A program made the translations under genes and the position numbers. The notes under the pieces are model-generated. The model was given only the letters and a program-made list of their open reading frames with translations, was not told the origin of the DNA and searched no databases. A stretch of 64,000 nucleotides of DNA. Source: Rossellomorea marisflavi (GTDB lineage: Bacteria; Bacillota; Bacilli; Bacillales; Bacillaceae_B). The stretch is from assembly GCA_003667865.1 (NCBI GenBank), contig CP033051.1, forward strand, positions 1,003,501 to 1,067,500. Direction: 5' to 3'. This document shows, piece after piece, positions 27,300 through 34,230 of the stretch (positions within the stretch are counted from its first letter, which is position 1; every line of letters begins with the position of its first letter).

Positions 27300-27971
27300 T
27301 TACTCTTTTCCAAGCTTTTTCTTCAATGCAGCAAGTTCATCATCCACGGCATTACCTTTATCCAATGCGGCAAGATCATCATCTAAGCTGCGGCTAGAGC
27401 TACGAAGATCATCACTTGTTTCTGCCTCTGCTTCAAATCGCATAACCTTCTCCTCCATGCGTTCAAAGCCTTTGCGTCCTTCATCTCCCCCTATGCTTGA
27501 CATTGCACGGTTCATCTTCGTTCTAGTTTTGGCAGATTCCGCTCTGGCTTTTAAGGAATCTTTCTTCAGTTTCATTCCATTGTACTCGCTTTTCATTTCG
27601 TCCAACTTAGCTCTTAGTACATCTGCGTCTTTTTTCGCAATTATATGAGATTCTCTAAAAGAATTTACATTGGCTAGATGTGCATTTTTGTCCTCTAAAG
27701 CTCTTCTTGCCAAATCTTCGTTTCCAGATTCTAATGCTTTAACCGCTTGACTCTCACGCTGACTGACCATTTTTTCGGCATCCTGCAGTTTTTTAAGTAG
27801 CATTTTTTCATTGGCAATTTGATTCGCTACCGCTTTTTCAGCATCGCGTATATCTGCTTCCATCTCTCTCATAAACTGATCCAACATTTTTACCGGGTCT
27901 TCTGCTTTATCAAGCATAGAATTGAGCTCAGAATCTACAACTGTTTTTACTCGTTTAAAAAATGCAAACAT
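27300..27971 (-). CDS. pspA: PspA/IM30-family membrane-stress protein
   Basis: This 223-residue protein is a nearly continuous coiled coil of the PspA/IM30/Vipp1 family: an N-terminal amphipathic helix (MFAFFKRVKTVVDSELNSML), the conserved DKAEDPVKMLDQFMREME segment, and long heptad helices to about residue 160. Family members coat stressed or curved inner membrane as ESCRT-III-like polymers. ATG at 27971 is chosen since AGGAGG lies about 10 bases upstream; an ATG three codons earlier abuts it. It is the second gene of the operon after DUF4178. Confidence 0.93.
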   Translation of the reverse strand: MFAFFKRVKTVVDSELNSMLDKAEDPVKMLDQFMREMEADIRDAEKAVANQIANEKMLLKKLQDAEKMVSQRESQAVKALESGNEDLARRALEDKNAHLANVNSFRESHIIAKKDADVLRAKLDEMKSEYNGMKLKKDSLKARAESAKTRTKMNRAMSSIGGDEGRKGFERMEEKVMRFEAEAETSDDLRSSSRSLDDDLAALDKGNAVDDELAALKKKLGKE

Positions 27972-27992
27972 ATTAATCATTCCTCCTATAGT

Positions 27993-28502
27993 TTATTGGC
28001 CTGCAATAATTTTAATTTCAAACTCTTCTATCTCATAACCATGGCTTACTTCCACTTCAGTCCCCCATACTTCAACAGATAGAAATTCTTCTTCTTCATC
28101 ATCACAGTAACCAAAATACTTACATTCCATGTTATTAACGTTCTTGCCTCTGCCTTCTCCAGTGACTCTAGCAACACCCGACTCATCAAAATAATACGTT
28201 TTCCCATCATAGGTTATTTCTTTAGGCAATGGCTCTTGAAGCTTTAATGTAGGTATTTTCTTATAAATGCCTACATTTAGCTCATCGTCCATTTCAGCGC
28301 TAAGCCAGATGGTTTTTTCCGGGTGCTGAAGCTGGTAGGCAATCCATTCAAAGCCATGAGAATTATAAGTCAACTTGCCCACAACCTGATAATCCTCAAG
28401 GTCATACTCCACAATATCTCCCACTTGAATGGAAAGTACTGTTCTCTCCTTGACCTCCCGAACCACCTCTTTGTTTCCGAAAAGCTTTTTGAAAAAACTC
28501 AT
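27993..28502 (-). CDS. DUF4178 protein, first gene of the PspA operon
   Basis: This protein of about 169 residues has an amphipathic N-terminus (MSFFKKLFGNK) and a beta-rich DUF4178 domain (LSIQVGDIVEYDLEDYQVVG, ITYDGKTYYFDESGVARVTG, VEVSHGYEIEEFEIKII). The function of the family is not known; members are often encoded next to PspA, DUF350 and polyamine-synthase genes. A single cysteine pair (CKYFGYC) lies near residue 125. The promoter should lie in 28503-28600 but I could not define it. Confidence 0.85.
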   Translation of the reverse strand: MSFFKKLFGNKEVVREVKERTVLSIQVGDIVEYDLEDYQVVGKLTYNSHGFEWIAYQLQHPEKTIWLSAEMDDELNVGIYKKIPTLKLQEPLPKEITYDGKTYYFDESGVARVTGEGRGKNVNNMECKYFGYCDDEEEEFLSVEVWGTEVEVSHGYEIEEFEIKIIAGQ

Positions 28503-28756
28503 CACAACACCTCTATACTAATATACTGAAAGATTTACATTCACATACATACTTACGCACTTATAGAAAGAAAGTTTCATTTATTAGTGATTTTTTTTGA
28601 TAATTCTATTTAGTGTTTTAACAACAAGATTTTCAGGCAATTTTTTTAGTCAATTGAATTTCACAGACTCTGAAGCAAATAACCTTCCTAGTGAAAATCT
28701 CAAACTCTAAATTATCAAAATCCATTTTTTCCACCTTTTAAATTTATTTATGTGTA

Positions 28757-28773
28757 AGTGTAACTTTTACACT
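28757..28773. promoter_or_regulatory. Inverted repeat near the VOC gene promoter
   Basis: AGTGTAA-CTT-TTACACT is a perfect 7-bp inverted repeat 46 bases before the VOC gene start, next to an A/T-rich possible -10 (TATTAT at 28774-28779). It looks like a repressor or activator operator. No regulator gene is adjacent. The rest of 28506-28756 shows nothing I can support. Confidence 0.4.
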
Positions 28774-28818
28774 ATTATATTTGTTATAAGTAATAATTTC
28801 ATTTCAAGGAGGCAGATT

Positions 28819-29247
28819 ATGTTTAAAGTAGGTAGTATATTTATTCCAGTAACAGACATTGAAAAATCTACAGAATGGTATGTAAAGTTTCTTGGTGTAA
28901 AGATAATCGTTAGTTGGGGAGATGGAACCGGGTTTTATTTACCAAATGGGTCAACACAATTAGCCTTAATTAAAGTTGAATCCCCACAACCCACTGAGTT
29001 TATTACCAAGGGGAACCAGAAGAATTCCTATTTTAATTTTGTCGTTGATGATATTGAAACTGCCCATCAACATTTTATAAACAATGGCATAGCTACTAAT
29101 GAAATTAATGATTTTGATGGAATGAAGTTTTTTGATTTCTTTGACTTGGCCGGCAATCCATTTAGTGTAGTTAGTGAAGTTGATGAATCTCCTTACCACT
29201 CAGATAATGTTAGAAAAATGCAAGAAAGAGATAAAAAGAATAAATAA
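28819..29247 (+). CDS. VOC-fold (glyoxalase/bleomycin resistance family) protein
   Basis: This 142-residue protein has two beta-alpha-beta-beta-beta modules: FIPVTDIEKSTEWYVKFLGV at the start and FVVDDIETAHQHFINNGI in the second half, ending DLAGNPFSVVSE. This is the vicinal oxygen chelate fold of glyoxalase I, dioxygenases and antibiotic-binding proteins. The substrate cannot be predicted. ATG at 28819 has AAGGAGG 6 bases upstream; an earlier in-frame start at 28750 lacks one. It stands alone, just outside the left repeat of the rlmH-linked element. Confidence 0.88.
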   Translation: MFKVGSIFIPVTDIEKSTEWYVKFLGVKIIVSWGDGTGFYLPNGSTQLALIKVESPQPTEFITKGNQKNSYFNFVVDDIETAHQHFINNGIATNEINDFDGMKFFDFFDLAGNPFSVVSEVDESPYHSDNVRKMQERDKKNK

Positions 29248-29258
29248 ATATTTTAAAG

Positions 29259-29295
29259 AAAGAATTACCATTCAAATAGGATTGGTAATTCTTTT
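29259..29295 (+). terminator. Terminator of the VOC gene
   Basis: AGAATTACCA and TGGTAATTCT form a 10-bp perfect stem with a loop of about 12 bases, followed by TTTG. Confidence 0.8.
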
Positions 29296-29395
29296 GTGTA
29301 TCTTGCAACAGGGAATCCTTAAATATATATGCATTCCTTTAAAGTGCTTTTCTAGCCCTACTGGTCAAGTACCACTTCAACTTTCTGCTATACTG

Positions 29396-29416
29396 CTATT
29401 TGTGATACGGTTCACC
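29396..29416 (-). repeat. Left att-like repeat, copy of the rlmH 3' end
   Basis: CTATTTGTGATACGGTTCAC begins this copy. On the minus strand it reads GGT GAA CCG TAT CAC AAA TAG, encoding GEPYHK-stop. Compared with the rlmH end, the changes are synonymous (CAT to CAC, GGG to GGT). No further rlmH similarity extends upstream. Confidence 0.72.
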
Positions 29417-29625
29417 GTAGTTATTTAAGAGGCAAAAAAGGACATATTTAATTTAGTTAGAATGCCTTGGAGTTCGTTTTAGCCTGTGATTTAAATATTC
29501 TATTTTTAAACCTTTCACACTGCGATTGTTCTTCATATAGTTCAACAAAAACATTTCAACAAGCACTTGTCGCTATTTTTTAGCATTTCAGAGTAATGAG
29601 AAGGCGAAAACAATTTGAAGTGAGG

Positions 29626-29673
29626 AGCAGCCTCCTAAGCTGTAGGTCGTAAGTTCAAATCTTGCCTGGGACG
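29626..29673 (+). pseudogene. 3' half of a tRNA-Arg(CCT)
   Basis: GCAGC-CTCCTAA-GCTGT forms an anticodon arm with anticodon CCT. It is followed by variable loop AGGTC, a T-arm GTAAG-TTCAAAT-CTTGC and the acceptor 3' strand CTGGGAC with discriminator G. The D-arm and acceptor 5' strand are absent. It is best read as an attachment-site remnant left by an element that integrated into a tRNA-Arg gene. It is not a functional tRNA. Confidence 0.75.
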
Positions 29674-29682
29674 TATTAAATA

Positions 29683-29730
29683 AGGAGCAAGAATCCTTGA
29701 TATGACAGGGATTTCTTGCTCCCTTTTTTT
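29683..29730 (+). terminator. Terminator-like hairpin after the tRNA-Arg fragment
   Basis: GGAGCAAGAATCC pairs with GGGATTTCTTGCTCC (small bulge) and is followed by CTTTTTTT. It resembles a tRNA gene terminator carried along with the fragment. The stretch 29731-29984 holds no gene I can support. Confidence 0.75.
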
Positions 29731-30000
29731 GTTCTTTTGTTTTTTTATTAATGAATTTGTTCCATTGGGGTCGAAATGGTTTTCAACTTTTTTAGAGCAC
29801 ATTATTTTGCAGTCAATACATGTCACCAGGTGATTATACAGAAAACAATTTATTCCTTTGATATTCAGACTGATTAACATATTTAAAATATGGGGAATAT
29901 ATTATAGAATAATATTGCTTAATCCATCAATAAATATATAATAAAAAGTAAAGATTTCTCAATTTTTTTCCACTTACCTTTATGAAAGGAGGCTGTTATA

Positions 30001-30579
30001 GTGAAGAAGAAACTGTATATGTATCGATTACTATCACAATGTTTTGATTCACCTGATAAACCTGCTTCCACAAATACAACTGATAAAGGTGTTTTCCTGG
30101 CAGAAAAATGGCCATTACTTGGACTAGACCGCAAGCACTGGAAAGATTATAATATACAGTCCTTTCAAAGCATTTGTAACATTAAACCATTTGAAGTTCG
30201 ACAAAAAAAGTTTGATCAATTCATAGCTTATTTAGATCAACTAAACTTGGATTTAACTCGAATTAAATTTTCAAGTGACTTACTGGAAGAAGAGCATGAG
30301 CAACTAATTAAACTATTGAGACAAAGAGAGTTACCAGAACTGTTAGAATTTGTTTACCAACAAAGATATGACTTTGGAAATGATGTTGAAGAAATATCCT
30401 TTAAACCCAAAAATAATGGGATGAACAATATAGTTTCAATTTCTCGAAACGCAGTCCTTACTGCAGATCTCGAAGATGATGCCATAACTGACTTGATGTC
30501 TTCAGAACCAATAGGGATTCTTGCTGGCACCTTTATTCCTTATTTAAAAAATCAGGATAGGGAGAGAGGTGAGGTTTAG
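30001..30579 (+). CDS. Unknown soluble protein, first gene of the element's operon
   Basis: This encodes 192 residues and I do not recognise the family. The protein has no signal or membrane segment. The N-terminal half contains WPLLGLDRKHWKDYNIQSF and a helical region (FDQFIAYLDQLNLDLTRIKF, then EEEHEQLIKLLRQRELPELL). The C-terminal third has alternating strands (NNIVSISRNAVLTADL). The GTG start has AAAGGAGG 8 bases upstream. Its stop is two bases before the next start, so the three genes form one operon. The location inside an rlmH-linked element makes a cargo function, such as phage defence, conceivable, but no known catalytic motif is visible. Confidence 0.7.
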   Translation: MKKKLYMYRLLSQCFDSPDKPASTNTTDKGVFLAEKWPLLGLDRKHWKDYNIQSFQSICNIKPFEVRQKKFDQFIAYLDQLNLDLTRIKFSSDLLEEEHEQLIKLLRQRELPELLEFVYQQRYDFGNDVEEISFKPKNNGMNNIVSISRNAVLTADLEDDAITDLMSSEPIGILAGTFIPYLKNQDRERGEV

Positions 30580-30581
30580 TT

Positions 30582-31274
30582 ATGTGGGGACAAGCAGGAA
30601 GGTTACTGTTAAAGGATATAGTTTCTTTGGTCCTTTTTTACTTTATAGCAAAGTTCTTTTTCGGTGAGGAAAAATGGTTTACCGATAAGACTCATGAACT
30701 TATTACTTTTTTGTTAATCGGATTAGTCTTTTACATTTTTTCTTTAGGGGTATATTTAATTAAGAGACCTCTCACTATTAGATTACACCAGTCAAATAGC
30801 CAGTACGACAAGACTGAAACAAACTTTTCCATCCGTGGATCTAGCAGAACTCAAGAACATGAAAGATTAGTAGAAATGGTAGTTAATATAGAAAGAAGTA
30901 TTTCATTCTGGGGTAAGTTAGTTGCTATTATTCTTAAAAGAAGTAGGTTATCTATCTTAGTGGAACCGGTGACTAGCGGAATAGTCATTGAAGCAGATAA
31001 TGAGGCCGTTAGAAACGACATCACCTCAACAACTAAAGGTTTTATCATCGAGATTAACGAAAATGTCAGCAACATTATTGACAGTCCTTCCGAAGGAAAT
31101 CATGGAAAAACTTGCGAATATATTATTAGTGAAGATAGAGACCACATTGTAAGTAATGAAACCATACATATAGTACCTATGCTATATAGAAATGGTGAAA
31201 GAGCCCCAACTTGGTGTGAATTTCTAGTTCGGTTTGAGACACAGCCGCATGTAGTAAACTTTAAATGGGAGTGA
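30582..31274 (+). CDS. Unknown two-TM protein with beta-rich soluble domain
   Basis: This 230-residue protein has two N-terminal transmembrane segments (about residues 11-30 and 39-59, with a short loop FFGEEKWFTDKTHELI) followed by about 170 residues predicted rich in beta strands (RLSILVEPVTSGIVIEADNE, TIHIVPMLYRNGE, CEFLVRFETQPHVVNFKWE). I do not recognise it. Two membrane helices plus a beta-rich cytosolic domain is also the general layout of some membrane-disrupting defence effectors, but no sequence match is claimed. GAGGTGAGG lies upstream. Its TGA is five bases before the next ATG. Confidence 0.7.
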   Translation: MWGQAGRLLLKDIVSLVLFYFIAKFFFGEEKWFTDKTHELITFLLIGLVFYIFSLGVYLIKRPLTIRLHQSNSQYDKTETNFSIRGSSRTQEHERLVEMVVNIERSISFWGKLVAIILKRSRLSILVEPVTSGIVIEADNEAVRNDITSTTKGFIIEINENVSNIIDSPSEGNHGKTCEYIISEDRDHIVSNETIHIVPMLYRNGERAPTWCEFLVRFETQPHVVNFKWE

Positions 31275-31279
31275 AAGTC

Positions 31280-32305
31280 ATGGCAGGAAAAGAGACAAAA
31301 CTTACAGTTTGGGCACTAGATCCAGAGATAAGTTTAAATCAATTACCAGAGTTAATGAGATTAAATTATTCCAAAGCAATCTCTTACTTAGATGAAAAAG
31401 ACTTACCACAGATAGATAAGACCCTGATGCACCGCTGGAAAGAATATATATCGGATGAAGAGTTTAACATCCAAAGTTATGAAGTTCTAGGACAAACTAT
31501 CTTAAGTATTCCGGTAAGGGCTTTTATTGAAACGGCTGCTCCTCCAGATAAGGCTCTCCACGGGGATTTCGTTATGCCTCGATCCAAGAGAGTCACCCCC
31601 TCACTTCTAGAAGTTTTTTTCTTTGAGATGTCCTCAAGAGTGTATGCCATAATAAATGGTCCCGAATATAAAACTAGATATATACGTACATTATTAATGG
31701 GTGGAGGGAAAAATCCTGAGGAAACCCATAAGGAGTGGAAAAAAGTACAATTTAAGGATATTCCCAACTATACCTTTTCAAGTAAGTTTTTTTACTGGCT
31801 TATCAGTAAGGAAAATACCACCATTACAACACCGCTATTTGAGATGAATATAAGTGATATCAGGCTTCTTTCTCAGTCACCTGATAGAAGAGATGTAAAG
31901 CATGAAAGTGAAGGTGATAATTTATTAGAAGAAGCAATGTCAAAGACGGGTTTAGGAGTCAACAGTCGTATTGGACATATTGGTACCACGATTTCCTGTG
32001 AAGAAGGATCATTAAGATTTGTCCTATTTGAAACGGGAGATTGCTTTGTTGATAATTATGAATCCGCTTTAAATGGTCATCAAGGTGAACTGATACCTTT
32101 TGAGCAAGCAATAGACAAAGGATCGCTAATGTTATACTCTGTAATTCTACCGAGTTTAAAGGCTGCCTTTAACGCTGACAGAGATTGGACTACTCAACAA
32201 CAGGCAGATGCAAGGAAAACCTTCTCACTCGGAGCAATTAATGAATTATGTGCAGAAAACGAAATATCATTAGACGAAATCAAAAGCTTAGATTGGTTTA
32301 AGTAA
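31280..32305 (+). CDS. Unknown 341-residue soluble protein, last gene of the operon
   Basis: I do not recognise this protein. It is soluble and mixed alpha/beta. Noticeable segments are MPRSKRVTPSLLEVFFFEMS, the polar stretch RTLLMGGGKNPEETHKEWKK, GHIGTTISCEEGSLRFVLFE, and a helical C-terminus (FSLGAINELCAENEISLDEI). No nuclease, NTPase, TIR or nucleotidyltransferase motif is evident. ATG at 31280 has GGGAGTG 6-7 bases upstream; an ATG at 31265 in the same frame overlaps the previous gene and lacks a site. A perfect terminator follows, closing the three-gene unit. Confidence 0.7.
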   Translation: MAGKETKLTVWALDPEISLNQLPELMRLNYSKAISYLDEKDLPQIDKTLMHRWKEYISDEEFNIQSYEVLGQTILSIPVRAFIETAAPPDKALHGDFVMPRSKRVTPSLLEVFFFEMSSRVYAIINGPEYKTRYIRTLLMGGGKNPEETHKEWKKVQFKDIPNYTFSSKFFYWLISKENTTITTPLFEMNISDIRLLSQSPDRRDVKHESEGDNLLEEAMSKTGLGVNSRIGHIGTTISCEEGSLRFVLFETGDCFVDNYESALNGHQGELIPFEQAIDKGSLMLYSVILPSLKAAFNADRDWTTQQQADARKTFSLGAINELCAENEISLDEIKSLDWFK

Positions 32306-32325
32306 TTAGCAACATATTATTCTTG

Positions 32326-32355
32326 TAAAAAAAGCCCTATAAAAGGGCTTTTTTT
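32326..32355 (+). terminator. Terminator of the three-gene operon
   Basis: AAAAAAGCCC and GGGCTTTTTT form a 10-bp stem with a 7-base loop (TATAAAA) and a T run. It lies 20 bases past the last gene. From here to 32540 I see no supported gene. Confidence 0.92.
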
Positions 32356-32539
32356 CTTGCAGCATTTTCGACTTCTTTGAGCTGATTAAAAATAATGAGG
32401 ATATTTGAATAAGAACATAGCGCAGTCCGGCATTTTTGTATCGATGACAACCTTTTCCGAAGTACCTAAGATGAACAGGGCAAGTTAAAATGTAAAATAT
32501 GACTATAATATTGAATAATAACCTGTATACTAACAACTG

Positions 32540-32770
32540 AATCTAATGAAGGATATGGTGAGATGATGTATTAGGATGATTCTTTTGGGGAGTATAACTC
32601 CTTGCTTGCATAACCTTTTCCTTTTTATCCCACAAATCCTTTTCAATAATTGGGTTATGTTGGGCCTTTTGTGTGCTTACCACGCCATTTTGTATTTCCC
32701 ACATAAATCTGATTCTGTAGGATGGTTTTAATGACATTAATTGACCAGTGTTTTTCATTTTTAGTTATAT
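32540..32770 (-). pseudogene. Large serine recombinase fragment, recombinase domain
   Basis: On the minus strand one frame reads HWSINVIKTILQNQIYVGNT, matching the recombinase-domain signature (W..N.I...L.N..Y.G). After a frameshift near 32655 the adjoining frame reads QHNPIIEKDLWDKKEKVMQA and on to NTSSHHIL, the stretch that precedes the zinc ribbon in these enzymes. The catalytic N-terminal domain and the zinc ribbon are missing. Confidence 0.75.
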
Positions 32771-32789
32771 GATTCAGAAGACTTTATCC

Positions 32790-33318
32790 AGCCCATAGAA
32801 AACATTAATAAGGATGCGGTTCAAGCAAACATAAAATTAAAAGAGGAATTAGTGACCATAGAAGCAGAACTAAATCAACCATTGCCGTGCAAGAGAAATA
32901 TATGGAAGCATTTGAGCAAAATATTCTTCCGGTTTCTGTATTACAGGAGCGATTACAACATGTATCTGTCAGGAAACAAGCCTTAGATCAAAAGAAAACT
33001 GAACTTAGCATTCAACTAAGTTCATCAGAGTCCAGGGGAATCCCCCCAGAAGTGGTTAGGCAGTTGTTAGAAAAGAATATTCAAGTGCTCCAATATTCCT
33101 CTAGAGAAAAGAAAAAAAAACTCTTTCAGCTTTTGCTAAGTCAGATACAATCCAACAAGCCGGCAGTCGCTCCAGAACCGTTGATAAGATTAAAGTGGAG
33201 TTTGATTTCTCAGAAATTAACGTTTCTAAAACATTTATACTTATCCATGTACTCTTTCTTGAATCAGATCATAAAGATAAAAGTCACGTTCCTATCTCTG
33301 ATTCAAAAGATAATATAA
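32790..33318 (+). pseudogene. Large serine recombinase fragment, coiled-coil and C-terminal part
   Basis: On the plus strand, three frames joined by two frameshifts (near 32880 and 33147) give one continuous helical sequence: IKLKEELVTIEAELNQ, then VQEKYMEAFEQNILPVSVLQ to YSSREKKKKLFQLLLSQI, then SRSRTVDKIKVEFDFSEIN. This is the coiled-coil and C-terminal region of a large serine recombinase. It lies in the opposite direction to the recombinase-domain fragment beside it, so the old gene was split by an inversion near 32770. It runs up to the end of the element next to rlmH. Confidence 0.72.
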
Positions 33319-33349
33319 TGCACCACCTTATATTCAACTTTTTTTGCAT

Positions 33350-33370
33350 CTATTTATGATACGGTTCCCC
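33350..33370 (-). repeat. Right att-like repeat at the rlmH stop
   Basis: On the minus strand it reads GGG GAA CCG TAT CAT AAA TAG, the last six codons and stop of rlmH. It matches the left copy 3954 bases away at 19 of 21 positions and resembles the TATCATAA core of the SCC attachment site in staphylococci. Confidence 0.72.
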
Positions 33371-33829
33371 CCGATTAATCCGAAAAGCCCGATAAACCTG
33401 CTCCAACAAAATCAACTTCATCAACTGATGAGGAAACGTCATTTTAGAAAAGGATAGCTTCTCATCCGAACGATCCAGTACTCCTTTACTTAACCCAAGT
33501 GATCCCCCAATAACAAAAGCAATCTTGCTCTTCCCGTACGTTGCTAATTTATCAAGAGAATCTGCTAATTGCTCTGAAGTTTTCATTTGCCCTTCAATCG
33601 CAAGTGCAATGACATATGTATCTTGTTGGATTTTCCCCAAGATTCGTTCGCCTTCTTTATCTTTAACCTGTTCCATCTCAATGTCACTTAATTGCTCGGG
33701 GGCTTTTTCGTCTGCTACTTCGACGACTTCTACTTTTGCGTACCCGCTTAATCTCTTCAAATATTCATCAATACCCTGCTTTAGATATTTTTCTTTCAGC
33801 TTTCCTACCGTAATAATTGTGATATTCAC
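33350..33829 (-). CDS. rlmH: 23S rRNA pseudouridine-1915 N3-methyltransferase RlmH
   Basis: This 159-residue SPOUT methyltransferase has the knotted SAM site [20 protein letters not shown] (about residues 105-124), [20 protein letters not shown] and the ending [14 protein letters not shown], all diagnostic of RlmH (OrfX, YydA). It methylates pseudouridine 1915 in helix 69 of 23S rRNA on the assembled ribosome. It is full length. Its 3' end is the boundary of an inserted element. Upstream lie a DnaA-box cluster and the CxxH/CxxC gene, as in other Bacillaceae. Confidence 0.97.
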   Translation of the reverse strand: MNITIITVGKLKEKYLKQGIDEYLKRLSGYAKVEVVEVADEKAPEQLSDIEMEQVKDKEGERILGKIQQDTYVIALAIEGQMKTSEQLADSLDKLATYGKSKIAFVIGGSLGLSKGVLDRSDEKLSFSKMTFPHQLMKLILLEQVYRAFRINRGEPYHK

Positions 33830-33865
33830 ACTTCGTCCTCACTTTACAAACAATTTACAAACAAG

Positions 33866-33980
33866 ATATCCACAAAACTTATCCACATATCCACACCCGT
33901 CATCCACATAATGTATGCGAATATTAGTTCGACACAATATATGTTGGGTTATTCCCACAATATTCACAGGTTGTGGATAA
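33866..33980. promoter_or_regulatory. DnaA-box cluster upstream of rlmH
   Basis: TTATCCACA occurs exactly at 33879-33887 and, reversed, at 33972-33980. One-mismatch boxes are at 33866-33874, 33887-33895 (both ATATCCACA) and 33900-33908 (TCATCCACA). Five boxes in 115 bases is far above chance. B. subtilis has a DnaA-box cluster at yydA (rlmH) that helps limit replication initiation, so this is probably its counterpart. Confidence 0.8.
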
Positions 33981-34082
33981 CTTTTCTTCTGATGTTAGTT
34001 GTTTCATATTAGGTGCGACCTCATATTCGTCGACAATCACATCAATTGCTAGCTCTACGTGTTCATCACAGCAATAAATCAT
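33924..34082 (-). CDS. CxxH/CxxC small protein
   Basis: This 52-residue protein starts MIYCCDEHVELAIDVIVDEY and contains CEYCGNNPTYIV. The CDEH and CEYC motifs form a likely metal-binding (zinc) site, matching the CxxH/CxxC family that sits next to rlmH in Bacillus. GGAGG lies 8 bases before the ATG. Its function is unknown. The gene overlaps one DnaA box of the cluster. Confidence 0.9.
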   Translation of the reverse strand: MIYCCDEHVELAIDVIVDEYEVAPNMKQLTSEEKLSTTCEYCGNNPTYIVSN

Positions 34083-34178
34083 AACCGATTCCTCCCTTTT
34101 TTATTATTTTTCCACAGATTCTTTTATCTTATCATAAAACATTACCTAGATTGGTCAAGAAATCATCTGTGGACAACT

Positions 34179-34210
34179 AAAAAGGAACCCTCACTAGAAG
34201 GTTCCTCTCT
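34179..34210 (-). terminator. Terminator of the HtrA-type gene
   Basis: On the minus strand GGAACC and GGTTCC pair around a 10-base loop and are followed by TTTTTAG. Confidence 0.82.
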
Positions 34211-34230
34211 CATTTGCTTGTACTTATTTT

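Larger units (their letters stand above)
29396..33370. mobile_element. SCC-like element inserted at the 3' end of rlmH (decayed)
   Basis: The segment is bounded by 21-bp direct repeats (29396-29416 and 33350-33370) differing at two positions. The right repeat is the 3' end of rlmH. The left repeat, read on the same strand, also encodes GEPYHK and a stop. Staphylococcal cassette chromosome (SCC) elements integrate at exactly this site by large serine recombinases and duplicate it. The segment carries a decayed large serine recombinase and a three-gene operon of unknown function. No intact recombinase remains, so the element is probably immobile by itself. Confidence 0.68.

Noticed and set aside
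28750..28818. Longer N-terminus of the VOC protein
   Set aside because: The extra residues lie over the promoter-like inverted repeat and the strong AAGGAGG supports the ATG at 28819.
29174..29428. Plus-strand open frame of 84 codons after the VOC gene
   Set aside because: It starts inside the VOC gene in another frame, runs through its terminator, and covers the left att-like repeat.
29635..29880. Minus-strand open frame of 81 codons
   Set aside because: It reads antisense through the tRNA-Arg fragment and its hairpin; similar false genes are common over tRNA sequences.
32306..32536. Minus-strand open frame with CPVHLRYFGKGCHRYKNAGL as a possible transposase remnant
   Set aside because: It could not be matched to a known transposase family and begins over the operon terminator; left unassigned.
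33840..33980. oriC itself
   Set aside because: DnaA boxes are clustered, but dnaA/dnaN are absent and gene order places oriC beyond the right edge; this is the rlmH-linked cluster.
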